Shown in pieces: positions 53,076 to 62,114 of a stretch of 64,000 nucleotides of DNA. The notes under the pieces were generated by a model, which worked only from the letters and a program-made list of their open reading frames with translations, was not told the origin of the DNA and did no database searches. Both the position numbers and the translations under genes were made by a program. Each line of letters starts with the position of its first letter. The first letter of the stretch is position 1. The stretch is from CAWUEX02 sp963921305 (GTDB taxonomy: Bacteria; Pseudomonadota; Alphaproteobacteria; Rhodospirillales; Rhodospirillaceae). The DNA is taken from NCBI GenBank assembly GCA_963921305.4, contig CAWUEX030000003.1:186001-250000 (forward strand). Direction: 5' to 3'.

Positions 53076-53121
53076 ATCGATTGATCGATATTATCCCTGC
53101 TGGTACTAATCAAGCACCAGC
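53076..53121. promoter_or_regulatory. Two inverted repeats in the pseB/pseF divergent promoter region
   Basis: ATCGAT-TG-ATCGAT at 53076-53089, and GCTGGT (53099-53104) pairing with ACCAGC (53116-53121), lie in the 135-base divergent gap. They could be operators or part of promoter architecture; no confident -35/-10 was assigned. Confidence 0.3.
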
Positions 53122-53139
53122 CTATTTTCAGGTTTTTCC

Positions 53140-53850
53140 ATGGGTGATGACACGCTCTCGGCGATCGCTGTTATTCCGGCGCGTGGCGGGTCGAAGCGAC
53201 TGCCGCGTAAAGCGCTATTTCCCTTCCTCGGCGAACCGATGATCGTTCATGCCGTGCGGGCGGCGCAAGACTCTGGCTGTTTCGCCGACGTCAAGGTCTC
53301 CTCCGACGACGCTGAAATTCTGGACGTCGCACAGTCTGCCGGTGCAACGCCTTACCGCCGCTCCCCCGAGCTGGCTCAGGACGACACCCCGACGGCGCCT
53401 GTCCTTCTGGACGTATTGGAAAATGAAGAGCGCCACCACCGGTCGTGGGACATTCTGGCCTGTATATACGCCACAGCGCCGTTGAGAACGGCAGAAGATA
53501 TCCGCAGCGTCATCGATATGATCGAGCCAGGCGAGTGCGACTTCGCCATGGCTGTTTGCGAGGCCGACCGCCCCGTCCATCAGGCACTCAAACAATCCGC
53601 TTCGGGGCACCTTGAAGCAGCTTGGCCCGACCTCTTGAACACAAACTCCCAACAGGCGCCACGATTCGTTTTTGGCAATGGCTCAACCTATGCGGTGCAC
53701 GTGCCGGCATTCCTGAAAGAGAAGTCACTCTATGGATCTACGTTGTGCGGCTATGAAATGCCGCGCTCTCGTAGCGTCGATCTAGACAGCGAAGAAGACC
53801 TGATGCTGTTGAATTATTTTGCGCAACGCGCAGGGCATACCGCTGAGTGA
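53140..53850 (+). CDS. pseF: PseF, pseudaminic acid cytidylyltransferase (NeuA-like)
   Basis: The 236-residue CMP-sugar synthetase has the nucleotide-binding IPARGGSKRLPRKALFPFLGEPM, then VKVSSDDAEILDVAQSAGA and SPELAQDDTPTAPVLLDVL, and the C-terminal SRSVDLDSEEDLMLL. It activates the nonulosonic acid with CTP before transfer. The presence of pseB, pseC and pseI around it argues for pseudaminic rather than sialic or legionaminic acid. The start at ATG 53140 suits the family. It is followed after ten bases by the surface-carbohydrate gene. Confidence 0.92.
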   Translation: MGDDTLSAIAVIPARGGSKRLPRKALFPFLGEPMIVHAVRAAQDSGCFADVKVSSDDAEILDVAQSAGATPYRRSPELAQDDTPTAPVLLDVLENEERHHRSWDILACIYATAPLRTAEDIRSVIDMIEPGECDFAMAVCEADRPVHQALKQSASGHLEAAWPDLLNTNSQQAPRFVFGNGSTYAVHVPAFLKEKSLYGSTLCGYEMPRSRSVDLDSEEDLMLLNYFAQRAGHTAE

Positions 53851-53860
53851 CCTGCCCGAT

Positions 53861-55195
53861 ATGAATCCCGTTATCTACATGTCTGTCGAGCTGAAACCGC
53901 GTGACCTCGACTCCCGGCTCTTAATCGCCGCGGAAGCACTCAAACAGGACCTGCACGTGGTTTTCGGGCAACAGTGGGCGTTGTCCAAGAACATTTATGC
54001 CGTGCCAGAGGGGGCATTCCTGTTCAAAACGGTTAACGAAATACAAGCGACACAGATGATCGATGCTCGAGAAGCCGGACACATAGTTAGCTCGACAGAT
54101 GAAGAGGTCCTTGCATGTGGATCCGACGCCTGTTTTGAAGCAGGTATGGGCCCTACGGCAGCTGCAAACTTGGATTTATTTTTTGCTCAGTCTCACTCGC
54201 ATGCGGACGTCGTTGCCAGGCAACACCCAAGCGTATCTGACGCGATTTGCGTTACTGGCAACCCGCGCATCGACCTCCTAAGTTCATGGGGACGCAATAT
54301 TTACGCCAAAAACGCTTCCAAGATTCGAGAGCGCGTTGGCCGCTTTGTGCTCTTCAATACAAACTTTGGGACAATAAACTCGATATGGAATGCACGAGAA
54401 AATCCGGTCGATATTGCTATTCGCATAGGCCGCCTTGATCCCAACGACCCCGAAAGTGTCGCCGCCTACGAGAACTTGCTAACATGGGAACGGGACAACA
54501 TGGCGGCAATGGAAAATGTCATCAGCTGGCTTGCTGCAAATCAGTCCGATGTCACTGCCGTCATCCGGCCACACCCCGCGGAAGATGCAAGTTATTGGGT
54601 GAACAAATTCCGTGACGTAGACAACATTCACGTGGTGATGGGTACGGGTCATATCCCGTGGACTCTCGCTGCTGAAGTGTTGGTTCACACAACATGCTCA
54701 ACAGGAATGGAAGCGGCGTTGCTTGGCACACCGGCGCTCAGCGTGACTCCGCGCCCTCAGGCAGCCCATCATCAATACAATCTGTCCAACAAGGTCAACC
54801 CCTCTGTGCTTGACGCCAAGCAAGCGTGCGCTGCGGTTGGTCAGTATTTGGCCGATAGAACAGGCCCGATTGCAATGTCCGAGCGCTACGCGGAAACCCC
54901 ACCTCAAACGTTCCCGAATCTAGGTCAGGGTCATGCGGCTGCCGCCATTGTCTCGGAGATCAAAACGCGCATGGGTGAAGTACAGTCAGGCCGTGACTAC
55001 TCTTGGGAATTGCGATCCGGAGAAGCCTGGATACGTGTCGACCGGCGGGCCGAATGGCAAGAAAAGTTTTCAGTGGATAGCCAAGAAGTTGCATCGCGAC
55101 TTCAGATAATGGGCAACTTGGCAGGCTTAACAACAGGGATAAAACTGCAGAAGATTGATGATAGCCTATTTCATATTTATCCAGCGTCAGCCTGA
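53861..55195 (+). CDS. Surface carbohydrate biosynthesis protein (GT-B-like)
   Basis: The ATG at 53861 gives a 444-residue product, MNPVIYMSVELKPRDLDSRLLIAAEALK, matching the widespread 'surface carbohydrate biosynthesis protein' family N-terminus (VEIKxRE/D-xDS-LLIA). Later segments ICVTGNPRIDLL, VTAVIRPHPAED and VLVHTTCSTGMEAALLGTPALSV resemble the UDP-GlcNAc-2-epimerase/GT-B C-terminal nucleotide-binding region. It lies between pseF and pseI. It may be the glycosyltransferase that uses CMP-pseudaminic acid, or fill the missing PseG position; neither is proven. Codon use looks somewhat more AT-rich than its neighbours. Confidence 0.78.
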   Translation: MNPVIYMSVELKPRDLDSRLLIAAEALKQDLHVVFGQQWALSKNIYAVPEGAFLFKTVNEIQATQMIDAREAGHIVSSTDEEVLACGSDACFEAGMGPTAAANLDLFFAQSHSHADVVARQHPSVSDAICVTGNPRIDLLSSWGRNIYAKNASKIRERVGRFVLFNTNFGTINSIWNARENPVDIAIRIGRLDPNDPESVAAYENLLTWERDNMAAMENVISWLAANQSDVTAVIRPHPAEDASYWVNKFRDVDNIHVVMGTGHIPWTLAAEVLVHTTCSTGMEAALLGTPALSVTPRPQAAHHQYNLSNKVNPSVLDAKQACAAVGQYLADRTGPIAMSERYAETPPQTFPNLGQGHAAAAIVSEIKTRMGEVQSGRDYSWELRSGEAWIRVDRRAEWQEKFSVDSQEVASRLQIMGNLAGLTTGIKLQKIDDSLFHIYPASA

Positions 55196-55225
55196 CAGGG
55201 CCAATTAACAGACCAGCGGCAAATT

Positions 55226-56296
55226 ATGACTGAACCAAGCGTCATCATAGAGAATCGCCGCATCGCGACGGACGAGCCCCCTTTTGTGGTTGCTGAGCTG
55301 TCGGCCAATCATGGCGGCGAATTCGACCGCGCAGCGCGGATCATCGACATGGCCGCAGATGCAGGTGCCGACGCTGTTAAGTTCCAGGCCTATACGGCTG
55401 AGTCCCTAACCCTCGACAGCGACCGGGAAGAGTTCACGATCCGAGGCGATTCGCCATGGGCGGGCCAATCGCTCTACGCGCTGTATCAGGATGCGGCTAC
55501 GCCGTATGAGTGGTTTCCGGATCTGTTCGGCCTCTGCAGGAAACGCGGCATTATTCCATTTGCCAGTCCGTTCGACCGCGATGCTGTGCAAATGCTCGAA
55601 GGGCTAGACAGCCCGGCATATAAGATTGCGTCTTTCGAAGCGGTGGATCTGGACCTCATCACCGCCTGCGCTGAAACCGGTAAACCGGTGATTATTTCAG
55701 TTGGACTGTGCACCGCGGATGACATTGAGGACGCGATGTCTGCCGCACGCCAGACCGGCAACACAGATGTCGTTCTTCTCCAGTGCACGAGTGTGTATCC
55801 AGCAAAACCTGAAGAAGCAGACCTGCTTACGATCCCGGCCCTTCTGGAGCGCTTCGGCGTGCCAGTGGGGTACTCGGATCATACACTGGGAACCGTATCC
55901 TCGGCAGCGGCCTGTGCCCTTGGCGCAAGCGTCATTGAAAAACACGTGATCGACGCACGTGAGCCCCCCACCGCAGACTCCGCCTTCTCACTCACTGGGC
56001 CGGAATTGAAGGCACTGGTTGAGGCGTGTCGAACTGCGTGGGCGTCCCGGGGTTCCGTTCGTGATGGGCCAACCGAACAGGAACGATCAAGTTTAGCCTT
56101 CCGCCGCTCACTCTACGTGACCACAGATGTCGCTGAAGGGGCGACACTCACCCGGGATAACGTGCGTTCGATCCGGCCAGGCCTAGGCCTGCCGCCAAAA
56201 AGCCTGCCAGCTGTAATCGGGCGTCGCGCCAGTCGAGCGTTACACGCGGGAGAACCACTCGACTGGTCCATGGTGTTGCCGGAAGACGGCGAATGA
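55226..56296 (+). CDS. pseI: PseI, pseudaminic acid synthase
   Basis: This is a 356-residue NeuB-family enzyme. The TIM barrel has VAELSANHGGEFDRAARIIDMAADAGADAVKFQAYTAES, the DSPWAGQSLYALYQDAATPYEW segment, IASFEAVDLDLI, LLQCTSVYPA and the GYSDHTLG metal/PEP region. The C-terminal SAF antifreeze-like domain begins near residue 285 (RRSLYVTTDVAEGATLTRDNVRSIRPGLGLPP). It condenses the 6-deoxy-AltdiNAc sugar with phosphoenolpyruvate. The NHGGEF and WAGQ-type motifs fit PseI better than NeuB or LegI. It ends in a four-base overlap with the next gene. Confidence 0.93.
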   Translation: MTEPSVIIENRRIATDEPPFVVAELSANHGGEFDRAARIIDMAADAGADAVKFQAYTAESLTLDSDREEFTIRGDSPWAGQSLYALYQDAATPYEWFPDLFGLCRKRGIIPFASPFDRDAVQMLEGLDSPAYKIASFEAVDLDLITACAETGKPVIISVGLCTADDIEDAMSAARQTGNTDVVLLQCTSVYPAKPEEADLLTIPALLERFGVPVGYSDHTLGTVSSAAACALGASVIEKHVIDAREPPTADSAFSLTGPELKALVEACRTAWASRGSVRDGPTEQERSSLAFRRSLYVTTDVAEGATLTRDNVRSIRPGLGLPPKSLPAVIGRRASRALHAGEPLDWSMVLPEDGE

Positions 56297-57045
56297 GCGA
56301 GGAGTCCTCTTTACACCCCCCCAACGGCCGGGCGCAGAGTTACTCCGTTGCCTCAACCTGTAAAATTAAGGAGACCCATGAAACGGCGCCTGGCGTCTCC
56401 AGTCATCTCGTGGCCCAAGTCGATACTCGCTGGCGCACCGCCTGCGAGCAGCGTGATGCAACTCTGTACGACGGAACTCTCTACTCCGTTATCGACATCG
56501 CGCCTGAAGAAATTAAGGTTGCCCGATCGAGTTACCGCTTCTTTTTCGCTCAGGCGCACGACACATCACTGTTCAGCGAGCTTCTCGTCCGCCCACTTGC
56601 AATAACGGCTGTTTTGACCTGCACTGATGGCTTTGTGTTCGGTCGCCGATCCGGAGAGGTCGCCTTCGATAGAAATCTATGGGAATTGGGGCCATCTGGA
56701 ACGATTGATGATACGGCGAAGGCATTGGACGGCCACATCGACTATTGCGTGACAATACGGCAGGAACTGGAAGAGGAATTGGGTCTGAAAGACCTGCCGG
56801 ATTTTCCCGGCCGCATATCCGCGGTTGTTGAAGACACAAACCTACACACGGTCGATTTGGCGGTGCCGGTCGACATCGACTTCAGTGGAGCCGAGATCAG
56901 GACAGCATTCGCAAGCCGATCTACCACCGAGTATTCGGACATCGAAATCGTTCCCCAACAAGGCGTCCGCGCCTTCGTTAACGATCACAGCACCGAAATG
57001 ACCCCAGTGTGTTTACAGATATTGAGCGACATGCGGCTGATATGA
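56293..57045 (+). CDS. Nudix-like hydrolase domain protein in the pse operon
   Basis: The 250-residue protein has a variable, polar N-terminus (about 80 residues). A Nudix-like core follows, with the box region from GPSGTIDD to IRQELEEELGL, in which the usual REuxEExGu reads QELEEELGL, so the first Arg is Gln while the metal-binding glutamates are kept. Strands such as ITAVLTCTDGFVFGRRSG lie before it. Nudix enzymes hydrolyse nucleoside-diphosphate compounds; here a nucleotide sugar such as a CMP- or UDP-linked intermediate is plausible from context only. Translation is coupled to pseI (ATGA). It is not a known pse gene. Confidence 0.65.
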   Translation: MSEESSLHPPNGRAQSYSVASTCKIKETHETAPGVSSHLVAQVDTRWRTACEQRDATLYDGTLYSVIDIAPEEIKVARSSYRFFFAQAHDTSLFSELLVRPLAITAVLTCTDGFVFGRRSGEVAFDRNLWELGPSGTIDDTAKALDGHIDYCVTIRQELEEELGLKDLPDFPGRISAVVEDTNLHTVDLAVPVDIDFSGAEIRTAFASRSTTEYSDIEIVPQQGVRAFVNDHSTEMTPVCLQILSDMRLI

Positions 57046-57075
57046 TGCCTGTTCTCAGGGCGGCCAGGCATTGAT

Positions 57076-57090
57076 GGAGTGTTACACTCC
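57076..57090. promoter_or_regulatory. Perfect palindrome before the CRTAC1-family gene
   Basis: GGAGTG-TTA-CACTCC is a 6-bp perfect inverted repeat located 48 bases before the 57138 start. It lacks a T tract, so it is more like an operator than a terminator. Confidence 0.3.
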
Positions 57091-57137
57091 CCCTCCGGCG
57101 CTTCCAAAATGTGCGGGAATTGAACCGAGGTAGAGAC

Positions 57138-58808
57138 ATGTCTTTCAAATCGCTGCTTACCATTTCATTGATCGCAGGTTTGCCGGCCTATGCGTCCGAG
57201 GCACCGATCCGTTTCACGGATGTGAGCGACGCGACTGGCGTCACTGACATGGCGGTCAACAGTACTGGGCCGGCCTTCGCTGATTATGACAACGATGGCG
57301 ATTTAGACATCTATGTACCCGCAGAAGCTCTGGCTGAGGGGATCAACAACCGTCTGTGGGAGAATGACGGATCAGGGGTGTTTAAGAACGTCGCTGAACA
57401 ACGGGGCGTAAGTAACGATGGCAGCTACAGCCGGGGTGCCGCCTGGGGCGACTTCGACAACGACGGGGATCAGGACCTGGCCATCTCTAACATGCCGCCC
57501 GGACAAGACCGCCGCGATCATGTGCCAACCACCGTATACAAGAACCTTCTGGCGGAGACCGGCGAACCCAATTTCGAGGACATTACCCGAGCAGCTGGGA
57601 TTATGCGCAAGGGTAATCAGGAGGACGCGCGGATCGGCGGCGTAGGCAACACTGGCGCGGGCGTCGCGTGGGGGGACTACGACAACGACGGTGATCTCGA
57701 CCTATTCTGGAAGTGTGCCGATTACGATGTCGAAAATGCGCTCTTCCGGAATAATGGTGACGGAACGTTCACGGATGTCACCGACGAAGCCGGCGTCGCG
57801 ATCCAGGGCAAGGTGCTTGAAGCCAACTCACAAGGCGCACCGAATTGGACCGACGTCAACGACGACGGTTGGGTCGACCTTCTCATCACCAACGAAGGCG
57901 ACTCAAAAGTCTTGTTGCTCAATGACAAAGACGGGACCTTCACAGATATAACGGAGAATCGGCGCGGTCCGAACGGTTTCGCCTTTCTAAACCCCGGCAA
58001 CGCCAATGGCGCATGCATTGGCGACATTGACAACGATAGCGACTTGGATTTCTACCTGCCAACGGCGGACCAGGCTAACCGCCTCATCATCAGCAAGCTG
58101 GCAGATGAGGGAGAGGTTGGATTTGAGGATATTACTCTCACGTCCGGCACCGGTGATCCTGGCGGGGCACGCGGCTGCGCCATGGCCGACTTCGATAACG
58201 ATGGCTGGCTGGATATCTATGTGAACAATGGTGGACTATCCAACGTGCTGATCAACGACGTGATCGGCCAGATGCCCATGTTCGTGCAGTTCTACATTGC
58301 CTGGGAACCGGCCTACAACAAACTTTACCGCAACAACGGCGACCTCACCTTCACGGATGTCACCGAAGGCTCGGGGGCCGAAGGCTTTGGTATCGGCAGC
58401 GGTGTGGGTGCCGCTGATTTCAATGAGGATGGGTTTCCAGACTTGTTCCTGACCAACCGCACATATTACAGCGACGGCGAGCGGGTCAATATTCCTCAGC
58501 AAAACCACATGCTGATCAATGAAGCGAACGACAATGCTTGGATCAAAATCAAGCTCAAGGGCACCCAAAGCAATAGCAACGGATACGGCGCGAAAGTCCG
58601 CATTACGACCGGCGACATGACCCAGATGCGGGAACACACCAGCGCTCATGGCTATAATTCGACCAACGACCCGGTTCTCATGTTTGGGGTGGGTAAGGCT
58701 CAAAAAATAGATGTCATCGAATTGGCCTGGCCCAGCGGCGCCACACAAAGGTTTGCCAACGTGCCGGTTAATCAGGTGCTTGAGGTTTCCGAACCTGGAA
58801 ATTCCTGA
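57138..58808 (+). CDS. Exported CRTAC1-family protein with FG-GAP/VCBS repeats and an ASPIC/UnbV domain
   Basis: The start at 57138 (GAGGTAGAG upstream) gives 556 residues beginning with a signal peptide (MSFKSLLTISLIAGLPAYA). Repeated FG-GAP calcium loops of the type DYDNDGDLDI, DFDNDGDQDL, DIDNDSDLDF and DFNEDGFPDLF form a predicted beta-propeller. The C-terminal 100 residues (GYGAKVRITTGDMTQMREHTSAHGYNSTNDP...AWPSGATQ) form the ASPIC/UnbV domain. Such proteins are extracellular or periplasmic; the family has no defined enzyme activity. It separates the pse operon from the second sugar operon. Confidence 0.93.
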   Translation: MSFKSLLTISLIAGLPAYASEAPIRFTDVSDATGVTDMAVNSTGPAFADYDNDGDLDIYVPAEALAEGINNRLWENDGSGVFKNVAEQRGVSNDGSYSRGAAWGDFDNDGDQDLAISNMPPGQDRRDHVPTTVYKNLLAETGEPNFEDITRAAGIMRKGNQEDARIGGVGNTGAGVAWGDYDNDGDLDLFWKCADYDVENALFRNNGDGTFTDVTDEAGVAIQGKVLEANSQGAPNWTDVNDDGWVDLLITNEGDSKVLLLNDKDGTFTDITENRRGPNGFAFLNPGNANGACIGDIDNDSDLDFYLPTADQANRLIISKLADEGEVGFEDITLTSGTGDPGGARGCAMADFDNDGWLDIYVNNGGLSNVLINDVIGQMPMFVQFYIAWEPAYNKLYRNNGDLTFTDVTEGSGAEGFGIGSGVGAADFNEDGFPDLFLTNRTYYSDGERVNIPQQNHMLINEANDNAWIKIKLKGTQSNSNGYGAKVRITTGDMTQMREHTSAHGYNSTNDPVLMFGVGKAQKIDVIELAWPSGATQRFANVPVNQVLEVSEPGNS

Positions 58809-58835
58809 TTGATCTGAATGGGTTAGATGGCATCT

Positions 58836-58941
58836 CGCGACCGATTCATGACGAAAAAGACAGGCTGATCCGATTGTAATTGCCCCGCGACCGTGGCAGA
58901 ACATCGGCGCTCTCTGAGCCCCTTAAATACAGTCGCGACCG
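58836..58941. repeat. Three CGCGACCG octamers about 50 bp apart
   Basis: CGCGACCG occurs at 58836-58843, 58886-58893 and 58934-58941 in the 214-base gap before the second sugar operon. The outer two share a wider context (TCGCGACCG followed by -TCAT-). They may be binding sites or chance. Confidence 0.3.
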
Positions 58942-59022
58942 GCTCATCTCGAGGAGTTGGAGCGCGCGCAATCAACTTACCGTTTCACGTTTTGTGCTGC
59001 GGATACGCCAGACCTTTATCGC

Positions 59023-60461
59023 ATGAACGACAGCCCAACCATCGTCTTCGTTTCCGGCAACTTCTACTCTCTGCACCCGGGTCACGTGCGGCTTCTCAAA
59101 TTCGCATCTGAGAGCGGTGATCAGCTGGTTGTCGGCGTCAACAATGTGAAGCCGTTCGAACGATGTTCCCGCCGCCGCACGAGCGGGCGGAAGCTCTTAT
59201 GGAGCTTGGGATCGTAGATCGCGCAGTTGTGCTCGAGCATGGCCTGGACCCTTTTCTTGCAGACCTAAAACCCAGCATCGTTATCAAGGGCAAAGAGTTT
59301 GAGAGTGTCGAGAATCCCGAGAGCGCAATTCTAGAGACATATGGCGGACGGCTGCTCTTTGCCTCTGGTGAATCGACCTACTCTGGGTCTCGACTGTTAG
59401 ACCATGTCAACAATGCAACCCGTCTCAACGCGTTGGTGCAACCTAGGGACTATCTTGAACGGCATGCAATTGACGTGAGCTCAATGCGTGACCTGGTCGA
59501 TGCGTTTCAGGATCTTTCGATCGCCGTTATCGGCGACTTAATTGTCGATGAGTACATTAGCTGCGAACCGCTGGGCATGTCGCGGGAGGAGCCCGCGATC
59601 GTGGTCTCGCCGGAGTCGACCGACCGTTTTATCGGTGGCGCCGGAATTGTCGCGGCTCATGCCGCCGCGCTGGGGGCAGAGGTGCACTTTCTATCGGTTA
59701 CCGGGGAAGACAGCGCCGGTACGGATGCGGGGCAGTGGCTGTCAGAGTACGGGGTCGATGCCGAACTACTCGTAGATTCGAGCCGGCCGACGACGCTCAA
59801 GCAGCGCTTTCGTGCTCAGGATCGAACGATGCTGCGGGTCAGTTATTTACGCCAGCACGAGATTTCACGTGACCTGCAAGAGACATTGGCCAGCAAGTTC
59901 GAATCCTTGTGCAAGAACGTGACCACGGTCATTTTTTCAGACTTCAATTATGGCTGCTTACCGGTTCCGCTGATCAATAAACTTTGTGATATCGCCAAGG
60001 CCGCCGGCGTCCGTGTCGTTGCCGACAGTCAGTCCTCGTCGCAGGTTGGCGATATTTCCCGCTACAAACAGGCATCTCTTCTGACGCCAACGGAATTCGA
60101 AGCGCGCTTGGCTTTGAGAGACCAAAGCAGCGGCCTGGCCAAGGTCGCTCATGACCTGAGGGATGCTACGGAAAGCTCAAACGTGTTCGTCAAGCTGGGC
60201 TCGGCCGGCGTGTTTATCGTTGCCAATGACGCCCGGGACGACGGCCAAAATGTCGACCGCTTACAAGCCCTCAACCCCCTTCCCCGTGACGTCTCGGGTG
60301 CGGGAGACTCCATGCTGATGGCGAGCGCTTTGGCGCTTTCGAGCAACGCGTCGATCTGGGAGGCTGCTTATGTAGGATCGTTGGCGGCTGGCATCCAAAC
60401 CAGCCGGATTGGCAATATTCCCATAACAGCGGCCGAACTGAAGGCGGCCATGAGCAAATGA
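59023..60461 (+). pseudogene. HldE-like bifunctional nucleotidyltransferase-PfkB sugar kinase, domains in reversed order, one frameshift
   Basis: Frame one from 59023 encodes MNDSPTIVFVSGNFYSLHPGHVRLL, with the HxGH cytidylyltransferase motif, up to about 59160. The continuation is in another frame from 59163 (MFPPPHERAEALMELGIVD...IVIKGKEF). One base appears to be missing between 59158 and 59163. The C-terminal half is a PfkB-type kinase (AVIGDLIVDEYI, FIGGAGIVAAHAAALGAEVHFLSVTGEDSAG, and the catalytic DVSGAGDSML). E. coli HldE carries the kinase first and the adenylyltransferase second; here it is the reverse. The total of about 479 residues matches HldE. It may phosphorylate and nucleotidylate a heptose or related sugar. 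A base-call error and a real mutation cannot be told apart. Confidence 0.8.
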
Positions 60462-61176
60462 CGGCTGTGCCGCCGCGCGCCCTCCTGCTTGCCGGCGGGT
60501 ATGGAACGCGGCTGCGCCCGCTGACCGATACGCTGCCGAAGTGCTTGGTCCCCATCCATGGCAAGCCCTTGTTGAGCTACTGGCTTGACCTACTTTTTGA
60601 GTCCGGTGTCGAACGGGCCCTAATCAACACCCACTATCTGCCGGATCAAGTGCGGTCATTTCGCGATCAGAGCCCCTGGCGTGAGCGCATCGACCTGGCG
60701 CATGAGGACACCATATTGGGCACCGCTGGCACAGTGCGGGAGAATCGAGGCCTATTTTGGCGATCAAGCGCCTGTGTTTGTCGCCCATGCCGACAATCTA
60801 TCGACCTTCAATGCCAACTCATTCTACCGGGCTCATGCCGATCGCCCCGCAGGATGCGATGGCACGGTGATGACATTTTCAACAGAGTCCCCCCCAGTCC
60901 TGCGGAATTTTTGAACTGGCGCCGGACGGGACCGTCGATCAGGTTCATGAAAAAGTTGAAAATCCCCCAGGAAACCTTGCAAATGGGGCGGTTTTTCTAT
61001 TAGAGACGGGCGTCCTTGATTGGGTGGTAACGCATCCTGAAACCGTGGATTTCTGCCGGGACGTTGTCCCCCACCCCGACCTCAGGTGGTTTACGTTCCA
61101 CAACGATACATATCATCGGGATATCGGGACATTGGATGCGCTGCGTAAAGCAGAAGAAGAATACGTACTGGATTGA
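60458..61176 (+). pseudogene. Sugar-1-phosphate nucleotidyltransferase (RmlA/HddC-like) with two apparent frameshifts
   Basis: It starts in a four-base overlap with the kinase gene. Frame one carries LLAGGYGTRLRPLTDTLPKCLVPIHGKPLL and AHEDTILGTAGTV to about 60740. Reading continues in a second frame (AYFGDQAPVFVAHADN) to about 60890, then in a third (CGIFELAPDGTVDQVHEKVENPPGNLANGAVF...YVLD) to the stop at 61174-61176. Each break is explained by one extra base: a G in CGAGGCC near 60750, and a C in the seven-C run near 60888. Together the pieces make a complete NTP_transferase domain of about 238 residues. The nucleotide may be GTP or CTP; the sugar is unknown. Confidence 0.82.
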
Positions 61177-61178
61177 TC

Positions 61179-62114
61179 ATGAAGCTCGTTGTTACCGGTG
61201 CCTGTGGATATAAAGGCAACGTTCTGGTCCCTAAACTGCTCGCTGCCGGGCACCATGTGACTGCGCTGGATATCCAGTGGTTTGGCAACGATCTCACTCC
61301 ACATGAGAATTTAGAAGTACGTAAATTTGATGTACGGGAGTCCGAGAAGCTCGACTTGAGCGGATATGATGCCGTTGTTCACCTCTCATCAGTTGCGAAT
61401 GACCCCTGCGGTGACCTCGACCCAAAACTGACGTGGGAAATTTCCTGTCTGGCGACCATGCGCTTGGCCGACAAAGCCGTACGCCAGGGTGTAAAACGCT
61501 TCATCTACGCGTCTTCGGGAAGTGTCTACGGATTGAAAGACGAGGAACACGTCACTGAAGACCTCGAACTCGTACCGCTCTCTGAATACAACAAGACCAA
61601 GATGGTCGCCGAGCGGGTGCTGATGAGCTACGCCGACGACATGACCGTGCAGATCGTGCGGCCGGCAACAGTGTGCGGCCTGTCGCCGCGCATGCGCCTG
61701 GATGTCTCGGTCAACATGCTGACCATGCAGGCGTTGACCAAAGGCGAAATCACCGTCCTGGGCGGCGACCAGACCCGCCCGAATATCCACATGGACGATA
61801 TTACGGACCTGTATTTGTTTCTGCTGGATAACCCGAAGGTCACCGGCATCTACAACGCTGGCTTTGAAAACCTCTCGATCCGGACAATCGCTGAGACGAT
61901 TTGCGAACATGTCCCAGCGAAAATCAATGTAAAGCCGTCAAATGACCCCAGGTCCTATCGCATCAATTCAGACAAACTGCTGGCGACCGGCTTCAAGCCC
62001 AAGAAAAACGTTGAGGCGGCGATCAAGGAGATTACGGACGCATACAACGCCGGCACTCTAAAGGACGAAGATCGCTGGTATTGTCTGAAATGGATGCAGG
62101 AGCACGTTCTTTGA
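61179..62114 (+). CDS. NAD-dependent epimerase/dehydratase (extended SDR)
   Basis: The 311-residue enzyme starts MKLVVTGACGYKG (61179), with the GxxGxxG-type motif. DVRESEKLDLSGYDAVVHLSSVANDP, the catalytic Ser in IYASSGSVYG and Y-x-x-x-K in SEYNKTKMVAE follow, with VRPATVCGLSPRMRLD in the substrate region. The C-terminal GGDQTRPNIHMDDITDLYLFLLD matches nucleotide-sugar epimerases. It starts two bases after the preceding stop and overlaps the next gene, so it belongs to the tight sugar operon. The nucleotide sugar is not determined. Confidence 0.9.
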   Translation: MKLVVTGACGYKGNVLVPKLLAAGHHVTALDIQWFGNDLTPHENLEVRKFDVRESEKLDLSGYDAVVHLSSVANDPCGDLDPKLTWEISCLATMRLADKAVRQGVKRFIYASSGSVYGLKDEEHVTEDLELVPLSEYNKTKMVAERVLMSYADDMTVQIVRPATVCGLSPRMRLDVSVNMLTMQALTKGEITVLGGDQTRPNIHMDDITDLYLFLLDNPKVTGIYNAGFENLSIRTIAETICEHVPAKINVKPSNDPRSYRINSDKLLATGFKPKKNVEAAIKEITDAYNAGTLKDEDRWYCLKWMQEHVL

